NCBI GenBank assembly: GCA_963807085.1 | Contig: CAWEBB010000013.1 | Coordinates: 202,470-266,469 of the forward strand | Reading direction: 5' to 3' | Length of the DNA stretch: 64,000 nt | DNA from: JACKII01 sp963807085 | Lineage (GTDB): Bacteria; Pseudomonadota; Alphaproteobacteria; Bin95 | The notes under the pieces: generated by a model | The model's input: only the letters and a program-made list of their open reading frames with translations | What the model was told of the DNA's origin: nothing | The model's database searches: none | Translations under genes and position numbers: made by a program | Part shown: positions 37,458 to 45,883 of the stretch, one piece after another | How positions within the stretch are numbered: the first letter of the stretch is position 1 | Layout of the letters: each line of letters opens with the position of its first letter

Positions 37458-37496
37458 TAAGATTGCTTTTGTTTCAAGCGAGAGAGGAAGGGAACG

Positions 37497-37676
37497 ATGT
37501 CGATTGATGTGCTTGGAATTGATCTTGGCAAGAATGTGTGCAGCCTCGTCGGGTTGGATAAGGCAGGCACTGTCGTCATGCGCCGGCGCCTTCGAGGTGA
37601 TGGCGTTGTGGAGTTTGTCGGCAGGTTTCCAGCCTGTATTGTGGCGATGGAAACATGCTGCGGGGCGAACCATTGG
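37497..37676 (+). pseudogene. IS110-family transposase, N-terminal fragment
   Basis: ATG 37497 encodes MSIDVLGIDLGKNVCSLVGL and FPACIVAMETCCGANHW, the RuvC-like DEDD start of an IS110/IS1111 transposase. Homology stops abruptly at about 37676, where sequence of an IS3 gene on the other strand begins. About 60 of 340 residues remain. Confidence 0.8.
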
Positions 37677-37677
37677 C

Positions 37678-37824
37678 GCCGTCGTCACCGCGCAGGCCGT
37701 CCAGCACGGTGCGGATCTTGTCCTCTGCCGAAAAATGGCGGCGGGTTGCGCGCCGGATGTCTTTCACTACCCGCTCAGCAGGGGCCTTCACCGGCGATCT
37801 TCTCGAGGAGGATTGGGTCTTCAT
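37678..37824 (-). pseudogene. IS3-family OrfA, N-terminal fragment
   Basis: On the minus strand ATG 37824 starts MKTQSSSRRSPVKAPAERVV, then IRRATRRHFSAEDKIRTVLD and GLRGDD, a typical IS3 OrfA beginning (helix-turn-helix). It is cut at the junction with the IS110 fragment, about 49 codons in. The rest of the element is not in the window. Confidence 0.7.
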
Positions 37825-37924
37825 CTTCGTTCCTTCGTCACTACGACGAAGCCCCAATCCTCCTTAATTCACAACCTCAAATTGTGCCATAGGTGCTGAC
37901 GGTGAACACATGACCGTGTCTTTG

Positions 37925-38358
37925 GACGTGACCGGACGATCTACGACCCCTGGCATTATGTGCCAGTTCTTGAACGCAAACCTGGCGCTCTGAGGAACGG
38001 CGCCCCGTTCGCTCTGAGGAACGGCGCCCCGTTCAAGGAACTGATTTTGCCGCCCGCGATGCGCAAAGCGCAGGAGCGACTGTCCGGTCTTGACGATGGC
38101 GACCGACAGATGGTCGCGCTGCTGCCGGCCGCCCGGGACCATGGCGTCGAGACGGTCGAGCAAGCCTGCGCCGAAGCGATGAATACCGGGCTGCGCAGCG
38201 CCGATGCGATCCTCAACATTCTCTCGCGTCAGACCCGGCAGGCGGCGCCCCGGGAGCCGGTTGTCCTCCCCGCGCATCTGCGACTTCGCCACGAGCCACT
38301 CGCCGACTGCGCCCGCTACGATCGGCTCGCCGGGGAGGCCGTCCGTGGAGCGGCATGA
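37925..38358 (+). pseudogene. istA: IS21 IstA, C-terminal fragment
   Basis: The frame reads TIYDPWHYVPVLERKPGALR, then ELILPPAMRKAQERLSGLDD and ACAEAMNTGLRSADAILNIL to a TGA at 38356. This corresponds to the last third of the IS21 transposase. The catalytic core is missing. An ALRNGAPF octapeptide is present twice because of a 24-bp tandem duplication. The end overlaps the istB start by 14 bases. Confidence 0.75.
37987..38034 (+). repeat. Exact 24-bp tandem duplication
   Basis: A 24-base unit beginning GCTCTGAGGAACGG is present twice in direct contact (37987-38010 and 38011-38034) with no mismatch. It keeps the istA frame and adds eight residues. Confidence 0.95.
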
Positions 38359-38696
38359 ATTGATCGACATGATGCGCGAGTTAAAGCTCGCGGGCATGCG
38401 CTCCGCCTATGACGAGATCATGCGCGCCGGTCTCCAGCACCAGCGCGGCGCTGTCGAGATCCTGGGCGATCTGCTGAAGGCGGAACTGGCGGAGAAGACC
38501 GCCCGCTCGATCCGCTACCAGATGAGTGCCGCAAAATTCCCGGTGATGAAGACCCTGGCCGAGTTCGAGTTCGACGCCACTCCGGTCAACGAGGCGCTGG
38601 TGCGCAGCCTCCACGATGGCGACTTCCTCGACGAGACGCGCAACGCCGTGTTCGTCGGCGGCGCCGATCGTGCGTCATACTGCTCACCTCGCTATG

Positions 38697-40766
38697 TCAT
38701 TGGAACTTAATGACTGTCTGATCCGGATTTGGTGGTGGCGGGCGTTTTGCGTGCGGAATGGCCGGTCCGCCTGCAGCGATGGCCTCGACATCCGAGCGCT
38801 TGATGATCCATGGCGCGCCCTTGCAGTGCTGTCGAGCCCGAAAGATACCGTCCTGGATCATACGTCGGACCGACATCGCGCTGCAGCCAATGAGATCGGC
38901 CGCCTCCGCGAGGGTGACCTCGCCACGCGCCGCCCGCTCGCCCTCTTGATAGACCGCGATGGAATGCTGGTTTCGGAAGCTGCACACCCGCGATTGGGTC
39001 CAGCCGTTGAGACGTCCCGTCTTGAAGCCTTCCCGATTGAGGAGCGCCGCCATCGCCTTGTCGGGCATGAGACGCGCCAATGCCCGGATGAGGTCCTCGG
39101 TCGCGGGCGCGGCCGCCCAGCGGTGTTGTCCGGTCTTGTTCTTTTGAACGGTTAGCGCGGTGTGATCGCCACCCTGCCAATGCAACAGAAGCTCGATCTG
39201 ATCACCTTCCACACGGACCACGATCTCGTTGAGAACAGCGCGGAGGATCCGCTTGCGCGTCGCGGCGGTGGCGCGGGGATGCTCCCAGGCCGCGGCTATA
39301 TCCGCTCCCATCGCCATGAGGTTGCGGCGTTCATCATTGCTGATCGCGTCGGGCTGTTGTCGGGCCGCCACTTCCAACTCGGACTCGATCGCGCTGACTG
39401 CGGCGAGGGCATCATTCCAGCGCCGTTCCGGCTCGCCGGCCACAAGTCGATTATCGGGATCGACCGCATCGTACTGACGCTGCATCCGCCGGGCCTCAAA
39501 TCGGGCCTGTTCCAGCGAGAGTTCGACGTGCCGCCGCTTTGCGTCGTCGTCGAGCGCATGTGTCGAAATGGCTTGCAACGCGGCTTCGACGCCGAGCGGC
39601 TGAAGCAACCTGACGACTTCGGCGCCAACGGCTTGATCGACCCGTAACGAACCGAAGGAGATGCAGGGGCCGGCTCCATGGTTGATCATGGCGCCGCGGC
39701 AATGGTAGCGCCCCGTGTTGCCGTCGCGTCCGCTGTAGGCGACATGAAGCTTTCGCCCGCAGTGGCCGCAGCGCAGTAAGCCGGCCAGGATGAGTTCGCC
39801 TTTGCGAAGGGCACCGCGCGCCTTCATTCCCATACCGTTGGCGTTATCCGCGATCAGGCGCAGGTTCCTCTCGAATTCCGCCCAGGAAAGGTAGCCGGCA
39901 TGATGATCGAGGATCAAGACATCCCAGTCTGCCCGCTCTTTGCGGAACCCTCGCACGATTCGCTTGCGACCATTCTCGATGGCCGTCCGGCTGCCGGTCC
40001 GCCCGAACGCATAGGCGCCCGCATAAATGGGGTTTGTCAGAAGGTGATGGATCGTGTTGTAGACGGGCATCTTCCAGACAAGCGCAGGTCCCTCGTCCCG
40101 GCGATGGTTGGCGCAGGGAAGCATGATTTGCTCTGCACGCAGCGACAGATGCACCTGGCGGATGCTCTGCATCTCGGCGAAACGGGCAAAGACCAGTGCG
40201 ATCGCTTCGCGCACGCGCAGATCAGGGTCTTGTTCGATCCGATCTCGGCCTGCTCTGATGTAGCCGACAGCCACGGTCATGAAGAGTTCGCCGCGTCGCG
40301 CTTTCTGCTTGAGAGCCTCGAACGACCGGGCCCGCAGGATCGAGAGTTCGAGTTCGCTCATCGTGCCCTTCATGCCCAACAGGAGCCGGTCGTTGGGATG
40401 GCGAGGCTCATAGGTGCCGTCCTCGTCCACGATCAGCGTACCGACCAAGCCGCAGAACTCGATCAGCGTATGCCAGTCGCGGCCGTTGCGGGCCAGACGC
40501 GAGGCCTCGATGGCGAAGACGGCGCCGACGCGCCCTTCGCAGATCGCGGCCAGCAGCCGCTCGAAGCCGGGCCTGCTGACACCGGAACCCGATCGGCCAA
40601 GATCGTCGTCGATAACCGATACGTCGCTCCAACCAAGTGCCCGCGCCCGGTCGGCGAGGCCGTACTGGCGACGCTGGCTCTCGTGATTGTTGGCGACCTG
40701 GCCGGCGGTCGACTGCCGCACGTAGATGTAGGCTCCGCGGGCCAGGTGATCAGATGTGATCTTCAT
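38697..40766 (-). CDS. Large serine recombinase
   Basis: An intact 689-residue recombinase. The resolvase domain starts AYIYVRQSTAGQVANNHESQ with the nucleophilic Ser in RQSTAG, then DLGRSGSGVSRPGFERLLAA and FAIEASRLARNGRDWHTLIE. The recombinase domain has NPIYAGAYAFGRTGSRTAIE. A zinc ribbon follows (LLRCGHCGRKLHV with later YHCRG). The C-terminal part ends with a helix-turn-helix, VTLAEAADLIGCSAMSVRRM. It would catalyse site-specific insertion and excision at a GCCG-centred site. Confidence 0.92.
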   Translation of the reverse strand: MKITSDHLARGAYIYVRQSTAGQVANNHESQRRQYGLADRARALGWSDVSVIDDDLGRSGSGVSRPGFERLLAAICEGRVGAVFAIEASRLARNGRDWHTLIEFCGLVGTLIVDEDGTYEPRHPNDRLLLGMKGTMSELELSILRARSFEALKQKARRGELFMTVAVGYIRAGRDRIEQDPDLRVREAIALVFARFAEMQSIRQVHLSLRAEQIMLPCANHRRDEGPALVWKMPVYNTIHHLLTNPIYAGAYAFGRTGSRTAIENGRKRIVRGFRKERADWDVLILDHHAGYLSWAEFERNLRLIADNANGMGMKARGALRKGELILAGLLRCGHCGRKLHVAYSGRDGNTGRYHCRGAMINHGAGPCISFGSLRVDQAVGAEVVRLLQPLGVEAALQAISTHALDDDAKRRHVELSLEQARFEARRMQRQYDAVDPDNRLVAGEPERRWNDALAAVSAIESELEVAARQQPDAISNDERRNLMAMGADIAAAWEHPRATAATRKRILRAVLNEIVVRVEGDQIELLLHWQGGDHTALTVQKNKTGQHRWAAAPATEDLIRALARLMPDKAMAALLNREGFKTGRLNGWTQSRVCSFRNQHSIAVYQEGERAARGEVTLAEAADLIGCSAMSVRRMIQDGIFRARQHCKGAPWIIKRSDVEAIAAGGPAIPHAKRPPPPNPDQTVIKFQ

Positions 40767-40926
40767 GATCGTCCTCCACCAGGCCCATTCTGACCTTCGT
40801 CGTCTCCTTCAGAAGCAGACTGACCAGCGCCAGGAGATTCGACCGTTCCGGGACCTTCAGCGTCAGGGGCGGATCCTCGCTTGCGAACAGATCGGGATGG
40901 CGTTGAATGGTGCGCGGGCGCCGCAT
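40750..40926 (-). CDS. 58-aa protein translationally coupled to the recombinase
   Basis: The ATG at 40924-40926 stands eight bases after GAAGGAG. The product reads MRRPRTIQRHPDLFASEDPP and ERSNLLALVSLLLKETTKVR, ending in the acidic VEDDHEDHI. Its last codons overlap the first 17 bases of the recombinase gene in another frame, so the two are probably translated together. A hydrophobic/leucine-rich helix lies in the middle. Function unknown; it may be a recombination directionality or accessory factor, but this is only inferred from position. Confidence 0.7.
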   Translation of the reverse strand: MRRPRTIQRHPDLFASEDPPLTLKVPERSNLLALVSLLLKETTKVRMGLVEDDHEDHI

Positions 40927-41215
40927 GCTGATCTCCTTCGCGGCGGGGATCGCCGCAAAGCGAGATTAAACAGGCATCGAGTTCAAGCCGAAGCAGCCGC
41001 AGGGAGGTCACTGCAAGTCGCGGCCTATCGCAAACGCAGACCGACGCGGCGCTTTCTTCTAGCATCCAGCCGGGGATTTGCGCCAACGTGCCGTCCGGCT
41101 GTCGGATGGTCAGGTGGACGGCGCCGCCATACCTCTTCCGCGCCGTGACGATGACAACTTCACCGCAAAGAGGGTGATACCGATAGTGGACCTTGCCGTC
41201 GTCACTATGGGGACG
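40763..41215 (-). CDS. Possible DUF5372-like protein at the element's upstream edge
   Basis: A minus-strand frame reads VHYRYHPLCGEVVIVTARKR and YGGAVHLTIRQPDGTLAQIP, then RPRLAVTSLRLLRLELDAC. This resembles short proteins (DUF5372) placed before such recombinases. No ATG or GTG opens it inside the element; a TTG at 41086 does, but it would drop the conserved start. After about 40960 the frame overlaps the 58-aa gene and is probably not real. Low confidence for the exact limits. Confidence 0.4.
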   Translation of the reverse strand, partial: RPHSDDGKVHYRYHPLCGEVVIVTARKRYGGAVHLTIRQPDGTLAQIPGWMLEESAASVCVCDRPRLAVTSLRLLRLELDACLISLCGDPRREGDQHAAPAHHSTPSRSVRKRGSAPDAEGPGTVESPGAGQSASEGDDEGQNGPGGGRS

Positions 41216-41649
41216 GGCATTATGACCCTGCTTCGGCCGGTACCGGCAAATCGCATCTGGTCACCGCGATCGGCGCGAACGCGGTCAATCACCGACGCCG
41301 CGTCCGGTTCTTCAGCGCCGTCGATCTCGTCAACCGGCTGGAGGCCGAACTCCGCGAAGGGCGCGCCGGGCGGCTCACCGATCAGCTCACCCGCGTCGAT
41401 CTGGTGATCCTGGACGAGCTCGGCTATCTGCCCTTCGCTCAGGCCGGCGGTCAGCTCCTCTTTCATCTGATCAGCCGGCTGTACGAGCGAACCTCGATCC
41501 TGGTCACGACAAACCTCGCCTTCGCGGAATGGCCGACCATCTTCGGCGACGCCAAGATGACAACGGCGTTGCTCGACCGGCTGACCCATCACTGCGACAA
41601 CCATCGAGACCGGCAACGACAGCTGGCGCATTCGCAACCGGAACTGACA

Positions 41650-41708
41650 GGAGAGGGGCCTGGCGCCGCTCCGTTCGTTGGTGACTGCACGTCGCCAGGC
41701 CCCTCTCC
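41650..41708 (+). terminator. Long hairpin after istB
   Basis: GGAGAGGGGCCTGGCG (41650-41665) and its exact complement CGCCAGGCCCCTCTCC (41693-41708) form a 16-bp stem with a 27-base loop. It starts three bases after the istB stop. It may stop IS21 transcription or be a feature of the IS right end. Confidence 0.6.
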
Positions 41709-41806
41709 CTGCACCACCTGCGCGAGAAACGGGCCGTCGATCAGTTCACCGACAAGGGGTCAAAATTGCGCGCCGATTGGGGGTCAGAGTTCAGCGCTGA
41801 TTGACA

Positions 41807-42805
41807 GCCAACGGTAGTCCTCGCCTTTGGTCAGCATGTGCCAACACAGAGTGGTAAGCTTGCGCGCCACGGCGACGGCGGCGATCTGGTGGCCACGGCG
41901 TGCGCGGATGCGGATGAAGAATGCGCGCAGTGGTCCCGGCGCCTTCGCGGCGGCCCAGGCTGCCTCGACCAGCATTGCACGAGCATGGCTGCGCCCGGCC
42001 TTGCTGATCCGGCCGTAGTGGGCGGGCCCCAGACCAGATTGGCGGACGCGCGGGTTCAGCCCGAAGTAGCTCACGAGCTTTTGGGCACTGTTGAACCGGT
42101 CGATGCTGCCAATCGCGGCCATCAGCCCGGCCGCGACGGCGAGGTTGACGCCAGTGATTGTCAACAGCCGCCGGATCGCTTCGTCATCCAGCGCATCGGC
42201 AGCAATGTCACGGTCGAGCGCGGCGAGATCTTCCGAAGCCGGTCCAACTCCCGGATATGGCGTGCGATCGCTGCGTGCTCGTCGCCCGGCAGCGGCTGGC
42301 GCGTTAGCCAGTCACGGCCACGTTTGTTGAAGAGATCGGCATGGGGGCACTTCGGGATTAGATGCGCATGCAGGATGGCATGCACCTCGTTCTTGATCCG
42401 GGTGCGGTGCCGGACGACTTGATAGCGGCGCGCCACAAGTCTGCGCATTCGTTCCGTCGCCGCGTCCGGAGTCCAAATCTCCGGCAGATAGCCGGCTGCA
42501 TGCAAGCTCGCCAATGTCGCTGCATCGACCTTGTCGGTCTTCACATGAGCATGGGCGATCGCCTTCACCTGGAGGGGATTGGCGATCACCACCCGCTTCA
42601 CATGGGGCGACAGAACCCGGGAAACCGCCATGCAGTTTCCGGTTGCCTCAATCACCACTTCGTCCGTTTTGAGAAGCTGCCTGCCAAATCCCTCCAGGGC
42701 CGTTCGGGTCATCTCGACCCGCCCCTCGTGCCTGGTCAGGCCGTTCTCCCAGATCACCACCTCCCCGAAGGTGCGGTGAATATCTATTCCGATTACGCGT
42801 CCCAT
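41807..42805 (-). pseudogene. IS110-family transposase, C-terminus cut, one frameshift
   Basis: ATG 42805 encodes MGRVIGIDIHRTFGEVVIWE, then DEVVIEATGNCMAVSRVL and VKTDKVDAATLASLHAAGYL. The frame breaks near 42205. The second part has LTITGVNLAVAAGLMAAIG, then SYFGLNPRVRQSGLGPAHYG and MLVEAAWAAAKAPGP with the conserved Ser domain. Homology ends at EDYRW where the IS21 right end begins (41806), so the last residues come from IS21. It is inactive as it stands. Confidence 0.82.
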
Positions 42806-43025
42806 GCGCGCCTCCCTTACCCGTTGAAAACAGCGGGAGCGGCGGGCGACACGACAACTACGGATTCGCGCTCTCGGCGCAACCGGGCGAGTTGCAGAGG
42901 CGGCCAGCTACCAACACGAGCTCGCAGCTCATCGTACAGATCGGCCTGCCCGCACCTTCGTGCTCCCGGTGCCTCTGTCCCGGATGCTCGCAGCATACGC
43001 CAGGTCCTGAAGAACCTCGCCGAAC

Positions 43026-43290
43026 ATGGGCACCGAGAATTACATACCGGTTACCAACCCGATCGAAAGCACCTTTGCCACTGTCCGTCACCGCACAAGG
43101 CGGACCAAGGGGTGCCTCAGCCGCAAGACGGGCCTGGCCATGGCGTTCAAGTTGATGATGTCGGCCCAGGCCAAGTGGCGAAAGCTCGACGGCCGAAACC
43201 GCATGCCCGAACTGATCGAAGGCGTTGCCTTCCGCGACGGCGTCGGCCTTCAAGCAGCCGCCCGATCAGCCGTCACCAAGATTTGGGTAT
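43026..43290 (+). pseudogene. IS256-family transposase, C-terminal fragment
   Basis: The frame from 43026 reads YIPVTNPIESTFATVRHRTR, then TKGCLSRKTGLAMAFKLMMS and MPELIEGVAFRDGVGLQ. The Glu of NPIES is the third catalytic DDE residue. About 75 residues remain. The upstream two thirds of the gene is missing; 220 bases between 42806 and 43025 hold short scraps (CGAACATGG region) but no complete gene. Confidence 0.82.
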
Positions 43291-43319
43291 ATCTCCGAAG
43301 CCCTGGCCGAATAAATGAG

Positions 43320-44535
43320 GAGGCTTCTCCCTTTCGTTCCGGCGCTGCGAGATGTTGATGTTTCGGATGGCGGCGCGGGTGATGGCTTCCTGGTGCATGC
43401 AGGGCTCTGAGCAATTCTGATCGACGTAGGCAGCGGCTCGAGACGGTTGGATGCACCGCGGACAGGCGACGGCGATCTCGCATTCCGGGGTGTGGCGCCG
43501 TGATCTGGTACTCTCAGACGCGCTGCTCGACGAAGTCGCGGGCGGTTGCTGGCGCGAGGCGGGCTCCGAGGCCGAGCAGGGTATCGAACGCCACGGCTGT
43601 GTGGCGGCGACGGTTCCACCTGAAGACGAACTCGTCGAGGTAACGCCTGAAGTGCTGGCGACGGAGGCCATGGTAGGTCCCGAGCGCCCATCTCTTGAGG
43701 TTTGAAAAGACGCGATGGGTCCAGCGCAGGATGATGTGGGCGGCCATCTTGCCGACGACTTTCGGCTCGTGCACATGGTCGGGCAGGCCATTGTAGCCGG
43801 ACCATCCGTCCGTGACGACGCGGGCACCGGCGGCGGCGACCGCGACGACGAAGGGCTTGAGCGTGGCGCCGGAGAAGTCGGCGATCGGCGCGAGACGAAT
43901 GCGGCGCGGCTTGCCTTCGGGCGAGAGCTCCACCGCGCCGGCAACGAGCATCTTGCCCTGCGAGCTGCGGCCTTGACCGCCAGCGGGCGGGTCGTCCTTA
44001 TGGCGCAAGGCGATCTCGGTCTCGTCAACTTCGACGACGTCCTCGAGAAGGCTTCGCTCGGGATCGACCATGGCGCGGCGGAGCTTCGTCAGGAGCAGCC
44101 AGGCGCTCTTGTAGCTGCCCAGGCCCAGTTGGGCCTGCAGTTGCAGGGCGGAGATCCCGTTGGAGTGACTGGTTACGATATGGATCGCCGTGAACCAGGT
44201 CTTCAGCGGCAGATGGCTGCCGTGCATGACCGTGCCTGCGGTCACGGACGTCTGCCGCCGGCAGGCCGCGCACTCCCAGGTGAACGCCTTGGTCTTCAGC
44301 AGCCATCCCTTCGTGACGCCACAGCCCGGGCAGACAAAGCCCTCCGGCCACCGGCGACGCGCCAGATAGTCGGCGCAGGCCGCATTATCCGGAAATCGCG
44401 CCTCGAACTGGGCGCGGGAGAGCGGGCGGTCATGTTTCCAGCGGCTCGGCATGCGAGAACATTAAGCGAACGCACCTCGCGACGCAAGCGCAGATCACCA
44501 CATTTTGTGCCGCCGGAGCCAACGGGAGAAGCCTC
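43320..44535 (-). mobile_element. IS1595-family element with 8-bp duplication
   Basis: The 1,216-bp element has ends GAGGCTTCTCCC and GGGAGAAGCCTC. TAAATGAG is present at both flanks (43312-43319 and 44536-44543), an exact 8-bp target duplication as expected for IS1595. It is the cleanest insertion in the window. Confidence 0.9.
43514..44452 (-). CDS. IS1595-family transposase
   Basis: The intact 312-residue transposase begins with a zinc finger: FVCPGCGVTKGWLLKTKAF and then CAACRRQ, an arrangement typical of ISXO2/IS1595. The DDE-type domain has VDETEIALRHKDDPPAGGQ, then VTDGWSGYNGLPDHVHEPKV and DEFVFRWNRRR. No frame breaks. Since its target duplication is also perfect, it may still be active. 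Confidence 0.93.
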   Translation of the reverse strand: MPSRWKHDRPLSRAQFEARFPDNAACADYLARRRWPEGFVCPGCGVTKGWLLKTKAFTWECAACRRQTSVTAGTVMHGSHLPLKTWFTAIHIVTSHSNGISALQLQAQLGLGSYKSAWLLLTKLRRAMVDPERSLLEDVVEVDETEIALRHKDDPPAGGQGRSSQGKMLVAGAVELSPEGKPRRIRLAPIADFSGATLKPFVVAVAAAGARVVTDGWSGYNGLPDHVHEPKVVGKMAAHIILRWTHRVFSNLKRWALGTYHGLRRQHFRRYLDEFVFRWNRRRHTAVAFDTLLGLGARLAPATARDFVEQRV

Positions 44536-44543
44536 TAAATGAG

Positions 44544-44725
44544 AACCTGGGGCGGCATCCAAACGGGGCAAGACCAAATTGCCGGCAGGCTGATGATGGG
44601 ATCAGCGCAGACGGGTCGCAGACGGCACCACGGTTTCCAGCGTCATATAGCTGGAGCGCTGCACAGCCTATTCGTCGGTCTGCCCCAAATGGCACCTGCA
44701 ATCGATCATGACATGGTTTTCTGTA
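44544..44725. other. Unassigned stretch between IS1595 and IS5 copy B
   Basis: About 180 bases with no convincing gene. A frame beginning ATGAGAACCTGGGGCGG continues the left flank of the IS1595 element, but I recognise no family in it. Confidence 0.4.
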
Positions 44726-44882
44726 GGGCACTTCGATAAATACGGCTGCGTAGCCGCTTCTGGGCCGATGTTGAACCTCGTTCGCCGCTGAACGCCCCGA
44801 TGGGCGCCGTTTTGCGGCCTTCTTTGGTTGTTTTTGCCCGTTCAGCTGCGCTCCAGACGCACTTCTGCTGTCGCCACCCCGC

Positions 44883-45883
44883 TCACGTCGGCCCGCGGGC
44901 GGCGGCGAGGCCGTTCAGGTGGACCACGCGGCGCATGTTGTAGGCAAGGTTCTTCAGGCCGATGCGCGCCTTGGCGCGGGCGATGCCGATGCTGCGCACC
45001 AGCGTGCCACCCATGTCGTTGGTCTGCGCGCCGAACACGTGCTCGACCCGGGCGCGGACCTTCGAGCGGGTCTTGTTGCCCTGTTTCTCGCGCTTGCTGA
45101 GTGGGCGGTTGCGATGGCCCTTGCGGTGGATGCGGCTCTTCAGGCCGCGGTCTTCCAGCTTCTCCTCAATCTCGGCCGACCGGTAGGCGCTGTCCGCCCA
45201 GACGTCCGAGGCCGTGTTGTCGTCGTCCAGCACGTCGTCGATGACCTGGCTGTCGTGCGTCGCCGCGTCCGTCACCTTGTAGCGGCGGATCAGCTTGTGT
45301 CGCCGATCGACGTTGACGTGATTCTTGTAGCCGTAGTGCGACTTGCCGTGCTTCTTGGTCCAGCGCGCGTCGGTGTCCTTCTGGCGCTTCTTCGCCGGCT
45401 TCTCGTCCCAGCCCTCGGGCGTCTCGCCCGCCTTGATCGCGGCATTCTCATCGCGGTCGTTGCGCTGCTTGGGCACCGGCACGATCGAGGCGTCGATCAT
45501 CTGCCCGCCCATCGCCAGCCAGCCCTGGGCCTCCAGGTAGCCGTCGAATGCGCCGAACAGCTCATCGACAACGCCAGCCTGGACCAGCTGCTCGCGGTAC
45601 TGCCAGACCGTCGTCGCGTCCGGAACCGGATCCTCAAGACCCAAGCCCAGGAAGCGCATGAACGACAGCCGGTCGCGCACCTGGTACTCGAACTGCTCGT
45701 CGGAGAGGTTGTAGAGCTCGCACAGCACGAGCGCCTTGAACATCACGACCACATCCCACGGCTTGCGGCCAGCCTTGGATTTTCGGGCCTCCGGCGGCCG
45801 GCGCCAGACCGCTTCCAACTGCGGCCGGAAATACGCCCAGGGGATGGCGTTCAGCTTCACCAGCGGATCCGACTCGCGTCTAG
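44883..45883 (-). pseudogene. IS5-family transposase (copy B), 5' broken
   Basis: Read from the insertion point it matches copies A and C: LNAIPWAYFRPQLEAVWRRP, the first-Asp block GGQMIDASIVPVPKQRN, DVWADSAYRSAEIEEKLED and the Glu block ARVEHVFGAQTNDMGGTLVR. The first ~20 codons continue beyond the IS1380 insertion (47537 on). Like copy C it lacks one A in GACGCGAGTCGG (copy A has GACGCGAAGTCGG), so it was already out of frame before being split. Confidence 0.85.

Larger units (their letters stand above)
38663..41239. mobile_element. Serine-recombinase element inserted in istB
   Basis: A ~2,573-bp insert flanked by GCCG at 38663-38666 and 41236-41239, one copy of which is needed to rebuild istB. 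It encodes, on the minus strand in order, a DUF5372-like frame, a 58-residue protein and a 689-residue large serine recombinase. GTCATACTG (left) and the complement GTCATAATG (right) lie 7 and 9 bases inside the cores, inverted, like recombinase half-sites. No transposase is present. Confidence 0.8.
38345..41647 (+). pseudogene. istB: IS21 IstB ATPase, split in its Walker A motif
   Basis: The first part runs 38345-38666 (GTG start): ERHELIDMMRELKLAGMRSA to NAVFVGG. The second runs 41240-41647: GTGKSHLVTAIGANAVNHRR, then LVILDELGYLPFAQAGGQ (Walker B) and LYERTSILVTTNLAFAEWP. Joined through the shared GCCG, they restore VFVGGAGTGKSHL, the P-loop. The C-terminus has one frame change near 41605, after which ETGNDSWRIRNRN ends at TGA 41645. 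IstB is the AAA+ regulator that helps IstA choose targets. The interrupting element is described separately. Confidence 0.85.
37925..41806 (+). mobile_element. IS21-family element remnant, interrupted
   Basis: The remnant contains the 3' part of istA, all of istB (split by another element) and the right terminus. The right end carries repeated GGGTCA-type blocks (GGGGTCAAAATTGCG at 41754, GGGGGTCAGAGTTCAG at 41779) and ends TTGACA at 41806. The left terminus and most of istA are missing. Its right end lies inside the 3' end of an IS110 transposase gene. Confidence 0.75.
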
